The position numbers and the translations under genes were made by a program. The notes beneath the pieces are model-generated. The model did no database searches and was not told the DNA's origin. It saw only the letters and a program-made list of their open reading frames with translations. Positions 1 to 5,368 of a stretch of 11,500 bases of DNA are shown here, piece by piece. Origin of the DNA: Candidatus Falkowiibacteriota bacterium (lineage in GTDB: Bacteria; Patescibacteriota; Patescibacteriia; Patescibacteriales; SZUA-104); assembly GCA_003231075.1 (NCBI GenBank), contig QIIF01000141.1, positions 1-11,500 on the forward strand, read 5' to 3'. Each line of letters begins with the position of its first letter. The stretch's first letter is position 1.

Positions 1-512
1 ACATAAATGATGTTAAACCATTTTTAACTAAATTATCTGAAATTGGGTTTGACTGTGAGATAAAAAATAAAAATATATCAATTACCTCAACTAATCATTT
101 AAAACCTATAAAAATAAAATCTGGGTTAAAACATCCCTGTATTGACGCTGATTTTGAGCCAATATTAGCAACCCTGTTGTGTACCATAGATGGAAGGAGC
201 ATAATTGAGGATAAAATTAATCCTGATAGACACTCTAAATTCATTCCTCAATTAAAAAAAATGGGCGCAAAAATTAATACAACAAATAACATAAAAGCTA
301 CCATAAATGGAGGCATAAAATTTAAACCGGCGAATGTTATCAGCAGTGACATACGAGGAGGAGTATCGTTAGTATTAGCCGCATTAGCGGCAGAAGGGAA
401 ATCCACAATTAGTAATATTTTTCAAATAGACCGCGGCTATGAAAATATTGAAAAAAAATTATCAAAATTAGGAGCTAAAATAAAAAGAAAAAAAAGGAGA
501 AATTATGAATAA
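1..512 (+). CDS. murA: MurA-like UDP-N-acetylglucosamine 1-carboxyvinyltransferase, C-terminal part (5' partial)
   Basis: The reading frame is open from base 3 and enters from upstream, so only about the last 169 residues are visible. MurA transfers enolpyruvate from PEP to UDP-GlcNAc in the cytoplasm, the first committed step of peptidoglycan synthesis. The end of the fragment is diagnostic: DIRGGVSLVLAALAAEG followed by IDRGYENIEKKLSKLGA matches the MurA C-terminus, including the Arg of the IDRGYE motif (codon 432-434). The Asp of DADFEP (codon 150-152) sits where MurA carries its catalytic Asp in the FPTD(L/M)Q motif. That motif is otherwise degenerate, and the usual FENRF is replaced by NPDRHS, so this is a divergent or paralogous MurA. 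The Cys loop lies outside the window. The stop overlaps the start of the next gene by 8 bp, implying co-transcription. An AroA-type EPSP synthase is less likely because of IDRGYE. Confidence 0.85.
   Translation, partial: INDVKPFLTKLSEIGFDCEIKNKNISITSTNHLKPIKIKSGLKHPCIDADFEPILATLLCTIDGRSIIEDKINPDRHSKFIPQLKKMGAKINTTNNIKATINGGIKFKPANVISSDIRGGVSLVLAALAAEGKSTISNIFQIDRGYENIEKKLSKLGAKIKRKKRRNYE
494..499 (+). promoter_or_regulatory. Shine-Dalgarno site inside the 3' end of murA
   Basis: AAGGAG lies 5 bases before the ATG at 505 and within the last codons of the MurA-like gene. It supports 505 as the true start of the serine hydrolase and suggests translational coupling between the two genes. Confidence 0.6.
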
Positions 513-1572
513 AATCCAAACAATCTTAATGGAAGGATTTAACAAACGACTATATACGGCGGCGGCGGCGAGGATAGTGCGTGGCAAAAAAGTAATACTT
601 GAATCCGCCGTTGGACAATTAGACCCTAAAAACGAAAAAAACGAAACACAACTTGATTCAATGTTTGATTTAGCATCACTAACAAAAGTTTTTACAGCAA
701 CCGCTTTTATGAAAATGGTAGAGATGAACCAAATCGGCTTGGATAATTTTGTTTCCGAAATTGTTCCTGAATTTTCGGACGGTAAGAAAAAAAAAGTAAC
801 TTTCCGCCACCTGCTATCTCATTCAAGCGGCCTGCCCGCGAGTTTTAATTTGTATGAAAAACAGGAGTGGAACAAAGGAAATGAAGTTGTAATGAATAAG
901 CTGTTTAATGTTCCATTGATCTTAACTCCAGGATTTCAGGCGGTCTATAGTTGCTTGGGCTTTATGCTGTTAGGATACGCTATGGAAAAAATCACCGGAA
1001 ATCGTTTGGATAAAATTTTTAACGATGTTCTTTTTAAACCATTAAAATGGCAAGGTGTTCTTTTTAAGCCGCCTATGGAATACGCGAAAAAAATAGCAGT
1101 AACTACCTACACCAGACCGAACCGCGGAACTTTAACGCCAGGCATTGTCCACGATGGAAACGCCATTGCTCTCCATAATGGAATAGCCGGTAATGCCGGT
1201 TTGTTTGGGATCGCTAAAAGCGTGTCGTTTTTAGGAGAAATATTTCTAAATAAGTCATTTCTCTCCGCGCAAACTATTGGGCAAATGATTTCTCTGCAAG
1301 CTGAATCTGATTCGGAGAAAATGGGGATCGGTTGGAAATTGCATTCAATAAACAATAGCTGCCCAGGCAGCTCGCTTTCTTCCGGCTCATTCGGCCACAC
1401 CGGTTTTACCGGAACATCGTTATGGGTTGATCCAAAAAATCAATTAGTGCTTACGCTGTTAACCAATAGCGTACATTATTATAATAACGATTATGGCCCG
1501 AAAGAGTTTATGAATTTCCGCCGAGAATTTCATCAATGCGCGCTTGATTCCATACTGCGAGATCAATATTAA
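505..1572 (+). CDS. Beta-lactamase-family (class C / PBP-like) serine hydrolase
   Basis: The 355-residue protein has the serine beta-lactamase/transpeptidase fold (COG1680 type). Motif 1 is SLTK at residues 58-61, in MFDLASLTKVFTA, giving nucleophile Ser58 and Lys61. Motif 2 is YSC at 148-150, where many homologues have YSN or YSD. Motif 3 is HTG at 298-300, within FGHTGFTG. The stretch VHDGNAIALHNGIAGNAGLFG (about 216-235) is typical of this esterase/PBP-like branch. No signal peptide or membrane segment is visible at the N-terminus, so it probably acts in the cytoplasm. Members include D-aminopeptidases, esterases and peptidoglycan-recycling enzymes as well as AmpC, so resistance cannot be assumed. 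Overlap with a MurA-like gene points to cell-wall metabolism. The start at 505 is fixed by the AAGGAG site. An in-frame GCG repeat near 558-570 encodes a short alanine run. Confidence 0.9.
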   Translation: MNKIQTILMEGFNKRLYTAAAARIVRGKKVILESAVGQLDPKNEKNETQLDSMFDLASLTKVFTATAFMKMVEMNQIGLDNFVSEIVPEFSDGKKKKVTFRHLLSHSSGLPASFNLYEKQEWNKGNEVVMNKLFNVPLILTPGFQAVYSCLGFMLLGYAMEKITGNRLDKIFNDVLFKPLKWQGVLFKPPMEYAKKIAVTTYTRPNRGTLTPGIVHDGNAIALHNGIAGNAGLFGIAKSVSFLGEIFLNKSFLSAQTIGQMISLQAESDSEKMGIGWKLHSINNSCPGSSLSSGSFGHTGFTGTSLWVDPKNQLVLTLLTNSVHYYNNDYGPKEFMNFRREFHQCALDSILRDQY

Positions 1573-1609
1573 ACCAATAATTGTTAAGGCCTGTGTGTGG
1601 AACCATGTA

Positions 1610-1637
1610 TTTACATTTTAAAATAATAAAATACTAA
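1610..1637 (+). promoter_or_regulatory. Possible sigma70 promoter for the radical SAM pair
   Basis: TTTACA at 1610-1615 and TACTAA at 1632-1637 are separated by 16 bases, in an otherwise very A/T-rich 137-bp gap. Such matches arise easily in AT-rich DNA, so this is only a candidate. It would give a leader of about 65 nt before the ATG at 1710. Confidence 0.3.
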
Positions 1638-1709
1638 AATAAAATAACATATTAAAGGGATAATAGTCATTTAGCTGAACATTAAAAACTATAAAAAGGA
1701 GGCATAAAA

Positions 1710-2630
1710 ATGTATGTGATTTGGAATCTAACTCGTGTTTGTCCTTGGAATTGTTCGTTTTGTTGTGTGTCAGCTATTTTTGCCAACAACAAAATTGATG
1801 CTGAGATTAAATGCGCAAAAGAAATCTCACGCAACAGGCAACTTGTTTTTGATGAAAAAATTCAAGTTTTACGTATTCTGGCTGCGCAAAATGTAGAAAT
1901 TGATTTTTCGGGCGGTGATCCCTTATTTTGCGAGGACGATATTAAAGTTCTTGAAAAAGCGATTTCCATAATGCCAGCCGAAAAAATTGATGTGAGCATG
2001 ACTGGTACTTTGTTAAATCAAAGAAAAATTGATATCCTTAAGAATGTTGATAAAGTAGAATTTACTTTGGATAACCTTCCCGGTACTCTTAATCCGTTAA
2101 GACCAAGCGGGTATAATATTTCCACAATGGAGGCGATGATAGAATTGTTAAAGCATGACATAAACGTGTCAGCCGTTACTACGCTTCATAAATACACCAT
2201 GGCAAAAGAAAACTTAATTGCTATTTATCAATGGCTTTCTAAAAATAAAGTTAAGACATGGAGTATTTTGAAGTTTTATCCTGTTGGCAGGGGCGTTAAA
2301 ACTGAATATTTAACATTATCCAAAAATGCGTATCTTGAAATAATGGACTTCCTTAGGAGCTTAAAGGGATATACTGAAGTAGTTTTTCAGCATTCTATGC
2401 GTATTCTGAACAATACTTACAAATGTCATGCGGCCATGGAAACAGTTGGCGTTTTGCCTGACGGAAAAATTACGGCATGTGCTTGGGCGTTAGATAAAAG
2501 ATGCAATCCTTTAGAAAATTTTCTTATCGGAAAATTACCGGAAGATGATTTTGACAACATGCTAAAAAAAGCAAGGCGAAATATGGGATACAAAAAAAGA
2601 CCGCATTTCTGCCGAATAACAAAACAATAG
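1710..2630 (+). CDS. Radical SAM protein with a short SPASM/twitch-like C-terminal region
   Basis: The 306-residue protein starts after a near-perfect SD site, AAGGAGG at 1696-1702, 7 bases before the ATG. CxxxCxxC is present at Cys11, Cys15 and Cys18 (RVCPWNCSFC) and binds the [4Fe-4S] cluster that cleaves S-adenosylmethionine. GGDP at 68-71 is the SAM-binding 'GGE'-type motif in the form common to SPASM/twitch relatives. The C-terminus carries additional cysteines at 239, 257, 265 and 301 around GVLPDGKITAC and FLIGKL, which resembles an auxiliary-cluster (twitch or shortened SPASM) domain. Such proteins modify peptides, cofactors or carbohydrates. No precursor peptide is visible nearby, so the substrate is unknown. 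The next radical SAM gene follows after 8 bp and is certainly in the same operon. Confidence 0.9.
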   Translation: MYVIWNLTRVCPWNCSFCCVSAIFANNKIDAEIKCAKEISRNRQLVFDEKIQVLRILAAQNVEIDFSGGDPLFCEDDIKVLEKAISIMPAEKIDVSMTGTLLNQRKIDILKNVDKVEFTLDNLPGTLNPLRPSGYNISTMEAMIELLKHDINVSAVTTLHKYTMAKENLIAIYQWLSKNKVKTWSILKFYPVGRGVKTEYLTLSKNAYLEIMDFLRSLKGYTEVVFQHSMRILNNTYKCHAAMETVGVLPDGKITACAWALDKRCNPLENFLIGKLPEDDFDNMLKKARRNMGYKKRPHFCRITKQ

Positions 2631-2633
2631 GAG
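2629..2633 (+). promoter_or_regulatory. Shine-Dalgarno site overlapping the upstream stop codon
   Basis: AGGAG spans the TAG stop of the first radical SAM gene and lies 5 bases before the ATG at 2639. This ties translation of the second gene to termination of the first. Confidence 0.55.
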
Positions 2634-2638
2634 TTGTT

Positions 2639-3442
2639 ATGAAAATTCAAGAAATAAAAGCAAAAACAATTTTAACTAAAAGCAAGATTCCTGAAGCCGA
2701 CTATTGCGTTAATCCATACATTGGATGCGCGCATGGATGCATCTACTGCTACGCAAGATTCATGAAAAGATTTACCGGACACAGTAACGATGAATGGGGT
2801 GAGTTTGTTGATGTTAAAATCAACTCAGTTGAATTACTAGAAAAACAGTTGTCCAAAAAACCCGCTAAAGGCACTATTCTTCTCGGCAGTGTGACAGATG
2901 CTTATCAACCGATTGAACGCAAATACGCGCTAACCAGGGCAATTGTAAAAACTATATCAAAGCATCAATATCCATTATCAATTTTAACAAAATCGGATTT
3001 AGTAGTTAGGGATGTTGATATTTTTAAAAAAGCCATTAATTGTGAAGTTGGCTTAACGATTACAATGTTGGACAGAAAGAAGGCTAAAGTTATTGAACCT
3101 TTAGCGGTTAGTCCCGAAAGACGATTAATCGCATTGTCAAAACTCAAACAAGCAGGTATAACAACTTATGCTTTTATTGGTCCGATTTTGCCCGGAATAA
3201 CTGATCTGCCTCAAATTTTTACTGAATTGACTGGAAAAATTGACTTTGTTATGGCGGAAAGCTTAAATCCAAAATTCGGAAATTGGGATAATTTTTTTAA
3301 AATAATCTCAGTAAACTTTCCCAAATTGGCATCGCTGTACGAGACCGGTTTTGATGAGCCATACTGGGATGAAATTGAAAATTTAGTAAAAAGTTTGTGC
3401 CGAGAGCATGGCGTTAAATTAAAAGGTTTTTATAGACACTAA
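2639..3442 (+). CDS. Radical SAM protein of the SPL (spore photoproduct lyase-like) family
   Basis: The 267-residue protein has CxxxCxxC at Cys30, Cys34 and Cys37 in NPYIGCAHGCIYCYAR, the signature of the COG1533/SPL-like radical SAM group. Other family landmarks are TILLGSVTDAYQPIE (about 79-93), ILTKSD (115-120), VGLTITMLD (137-145) and GPILPGITD (181-189). The family is widespread in bacteria that do not sporulate, and most members are uncharacterised. At 267 residues this one is shorter than genuine Bacillus SplB as I know it, so DNA photoproduct repair should not be inferred. It is translationally coupled to the preceding radical SAM gene and followed at once by a terminator, so the two form a bicistronic unit. 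Confidence 0.88.
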   Translation: MKIQEIKAKTILTKSKIPEADYCVNPYIGCAHGCIYCYARFMKRFTGHSNDEWGEFVDVKINSVELLEKQLSKKPAKGTILLGSVTDAYQPIERKYALTRAIVKTISKHQYPLSILTKSDLVVRDVDIFKKAINCEVGLTITMLDRKKAKVIEPLAVSPERRLIALSKLKQAGITTYAFIGPILPGITDLPQIFTELTGKIDFVMAESLNPKFGNWDNFFKIISVNFPKLASLYETGFDEPYWDEIENLVKSLCREHGVKLKGFYRH

Positions 3443-3453
3443 CAAAAACAAAA

Positions 3454-3491
3454 ACCGCTGAAATGATAATCATCTCAGCGGTATTTTTTTT
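3454..3491 (+). terminator. Rho-independent terminator of the radical SAM operon
   Basis: Stem arms ACCGCTGA (3454-3461) and TCAGCGGT (3475-3482) are perfect 8-bp complements. The loop region can pair further through ATGAT/ATCAT-like bases. A run of eight T follows at 3484-3491. It begins 12 bases after the radical SAM stop. Confidence 0.88.
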
Positions 3492-3525
3492 GCGTAAAAA
3501 CAAAATTTTTGCTATTATAATTAGT

Positions 3526-3981
3526 ATGGATATTGCAAAATTAAAACAATTTTTAGTAAACGCAAAGAAAAATACTTACGCGTCCGGAGGCGAAAGTAAA
3601 GCTAAAACTTTTTTTGACGGCACAAAAGAATATATATTTAACGAGGGTAATTTAAAATATGTAGATAGATATAAATGCCATGAAAAATTTAATGGCTAAG
3701 AAAATGTTTTTAAAAATAATAAATTTGTCTGGATAATGAAATATAAGGGCGAAATTTTATCGGATGAAATTCCGGCTGACGATATTTATTCTTTTTTAAA
3801 AAAAACTCTTAAACAAACTCCAAACGATCAGCAGTTTCGCGGCCCCAAAAAATTAATTGACAAAAAATTTAAATATACAAATAACATCAAGGGTGGTATA
3901 AAAAAATTTTCCGGGGAGGAAAAAATATTTTACGAGAATAAATTAGCATATATTTTAGTTTACAGCGGAAAAACTATTTGA
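3526..3981 (+). pseudogene. DUF5680-type gene interrupted by an in-frame TAA
   Basis: Translation from ATG 3526 gives MDIAKLKQFLVNAKKNTYASGGE, which I recognise as the start of DUF5680 proteins, small proteins of unknown function. The frame meets TAA at 3697-3699 (codon 58) after DRYKCHEKFNG. The same frame then continues with ENVFKNNKFVWIMKYKGE and ends with KKFSGEEKIFYENKLAYILVYSGKTI before TGA at 3979-3981, which looks like the rest of the same family. Homologues in my memory have GEEVVF across the stop, so GAA to TAA is a sufficient single change. Total length without the stop would be about 150 residues, normal for the family. The upstream ATG at 3463 lies inside the terminator hairpin and is not credible. 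A TATAAT at 3516-3521 immediately precedes the ATG and could drive a leaderless transcript. Alternatives are a sequencing error or readthrough. Confidence 0.75.
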
Positions 3982-4003
3982 AATTAATATTTCCAGAAAA
4001 AAA

Positions 4004-4609
4004 ATGATTATACCATGGGGGATACCAGACGAATTGTGCAAGCAGGCAAAACCAAAAAAACGTTGGGCAAAAAAAGAATATAATATTTTATACGCGGGAA
4101 GGTTGAGTAAAAATAAGGGAGTAGATATTATAATCAATGCGTTAACTCTATTAGATAAGCGCGTTAAGTTAACCATCATTGGCAGTGGAGATCAGCTGGA
4201 GAATTTAAAAAAAATAACAATAGATAATAGTTTGAAAAATAGGGTAAAATTTATTCCATTCCAAACAAGAAAAAGATTATGGGAATATTTTAAAAATTTT
4301 GATACATTAGTTGTGTCAACAAAAATTATTGAAGCCTTTTGCTTAACAGCCGTTGAAGCTCAAGCGCATGGGTTGCCTGTAATTTACTCAGACATAGGCG
4401 GAACAAAAGATGTGATTGGAAAATCAGGAATAATTTTTAAAGCGGGTAGTCATATAGATTTAGCGGCTAAAATCAACTCTTTGCTGTTTAATTTTGAAGC
4501 GCTTAATAATTATTCAAAACTTGCGATTAAAAATGTAAAAAAATATAAAATATCCAAAACAAAAAAATTATTTTACGATATTTCCGCGGAAATTATAAAA
4601 AATTATTAA
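4004..4609 (+). pseudogene. GT4-family glycosyltransferase, N-terminally truncated (C-terminal Rossmann domain only)
   Basis: The 201 residues from ATG 4004 match the nucleotide-sugar-binding C-terminal half of GT-B, family 4 glycosyltransferases. YAGRLSKNKGVDIIINAL (30-47) carries the donor-phosphate residues Arg33 and Lys38. LTIIGSGDQLENLKK (56-70) follows, and E110-x7-E118 (EAFCLTAVE) with HGLPVIYSDIGG (122-133) is the EX7E region. Full-length members are about 350-400 residues, so the acceptor domain is missing. The same frame is open further upstream to 3959 and reads FTAEKLFEINISRKK before the ATG. That also looks like glycosyltransferase sequence, so homology extends into the 3' end of the DUF5680 gene in another frame. 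No SD site precedes 4004. I read this as a remnant joined by deletion or recombination, although a single-domain expressed protein cannot be excluded. Confidence 0.72.
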
Positions 4610-4941
4610 TAACTTTACTGGTTTAACCATTTATGCGAAACCGCTTTGCAAACGACAGATAAAAATAAAAACATTTCAACATTATCCGTGGCTCGCGTCC
4701 TAACTCCACGCAAAACATAAAATCATTAGAGGTTATGTTCAAAAGACGCTAACGCAATCCGCATAATAGAAGGTAATAATACATAATGTGATTTTACATA
4801 ATAACTATCCGCTTATTTCCGTGATATCGCAACGCAAACTGTCCGCCCCTCATTTTTTTACAAAAAGTGAGTGGCAAACAGTCCGCTTTGCGGATTGGAA
4901 ATAAAAAAATAAAAAATCATAAAATATTTTAACTAATTGCC

Positions 4942-4968
4942 AAAACAGGCCCCGAGGGCCTGTTTTTT
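4942..4968 (+). terminator. Strong intrinsic terminator hairpin
   Basis: AAAACAGGCCC (4942-4952) pairs perfectly with GGGCCTGTTTT (4956-4966) around the 3-base loop CGA, followed by more T. It lies about 330 bases after the glycosyltransferase remnant. The A-run on the 5' side makes it potentially bidirectional. Confidence 0.8.
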
Positions 4969-5055
4969 GCGTCGCGAAAAAATTCTGCCCGTTTCAACAC
5001 TCCACGGAACTCGGTTCAATGTGCCCGGAACCGATTTCCGCCGCGGTTTCCAACC

Positions 5056-5109
5056 GAGATCCAATCTCCGCCCCGCCCCTCGCGAGGGGCGGGGCGGAGA
5101 TTGGATCTC
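5056..5109. repeat. Perfect 54-bp GC-rich palindrome
   Basis: Every base from 5056 to 5109 is complementary to its mirror partner around the centre between 5082 and 5083. Outer arms read GAGATCCAATCTCC and GGAGATTGGATCTC, and the core is CCGCCCCGCCCCTCG against its complement. There is no spacer, so in DNA it could form a cruciform and in RNA a long stem. It has no T-run, so it is not a standard terminator. The GC content contrasts strongly with surrounding DNA. Function unknown. Confidence 0.9.
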
Positions 5110-5123
5110 TCGCCTTTCCCGCG

Positions 5124-5261
5124 ATTGCCGCTTTTAAAATTATTTTAGCGCCACAAAAGCAATATTAACGAGGCATGGCGATAATTCCAAAAATTGACAA
5201 TATGATTTTTTTTTTTGATAATTATAAAATAGCTCTTTAAAAAATACTCAAAAGCGGCAAT
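5124..5261. repeat. 12-bp inverted repeats bracketing a promoter
   Basis: ATTGCCGCTTTT at 5124-5135 is the exact reverse complement of AAAAGCGGCAAT at 5250-5261. The 114 bases between contain the near-consensus promoter at 5194-5222. The match stops at exactly 12 bp on both sides. This arrangement resembles an invertible promoter, but a repeat this short can occur by chance. Confidence 0.45.
5194..5222 (+). promoter_or_regulatory. Near-consensus sigma70 promoter for the PRTase-HAD gene
   Basis: TTGACA at 5194-5199 and GATAAT at 5217-5222 are separated by exactly 17 bases, most of them a T-run. This predicts transcription from about 5229 and a leader of about 140 nt. It is the best promoter match I see in the window. 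Confidence 0.7.
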
Positions 5262-5268
5262 GCTTTTG
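5249..5268 (+). promoter_or_regulatory. Leader hairpin upstream of the PRTase-HAD gene
   Basis: CAAAAGC (5249-5255) pairs with GCTTTTG (5262-5268) around the loop GGCAAT. It would form about 20 nt into the predicted transcript, a position suited to 5'-end stabilisation or regulation. No known riboswitch is recognisable in the rest of the leader. Confidence 0.4.
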
Positions 5269-5368
5269 GTTAAAATAAAATGATATTAAAAAGGCGAAAA
5301 ACTTAACAACCCATTGTTATATGTAGCTTAAAAAATTTCAAAACTTAAATAAATTATGGAGGTTCCCA

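Larger units (their letters stand above)
4610..5193. other. Long noncoding stretch between the glycosyltransferase remnant and the cassette promoter
   Basis: No convincing protein gene or tRNA is visible. The first 330 bases are AT-rich with small hairpins such as TCCGC-TTT-GCGGA at 4882-4894 and a doubled GCAAAC(T/A)GTCCGC word nearby. From 4942 composition switches sharply to GC-rich, holding a terminator-like hairpin and a long palindrome that are listed separately, then returns to AT-rich near 5135. The short open frame across 4937-5137 merely runs through the palindrome. Confidence 0.6.

Noticed and set aside
555..571. GCG trinucleotide run in the serine hydrolase gene as a phase-variation tract
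   Set aside because: It is short and in units of three, so it would change only the alanine count, not the frame.
2639..3442. True spore photoproduct lyase
   Set aside because: Only the family-level radical SAM signature is seen; the protein is shorter than characterised SplB and nothing in the window suggests sporulation.
3463..3525. Longer N-terminus for the DUF5680 gene
   Set aside because: It lies inside the terminator hairpin and T-run, and the family sequence begins at the Met at 3526.
4610..4941. tRNA or small structured RNA gene
   Set aside because: I found no T-loop/anticodon pattern or cloverleaf arms; only short hairpins are present.
4937..5137. 66-residue open frame on the + strand
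   Set aside because: It runs through the terminator and the 54-bp palindrome, has no SD site and no family-like sequence; GC-rich DNA lacks stops by chance.
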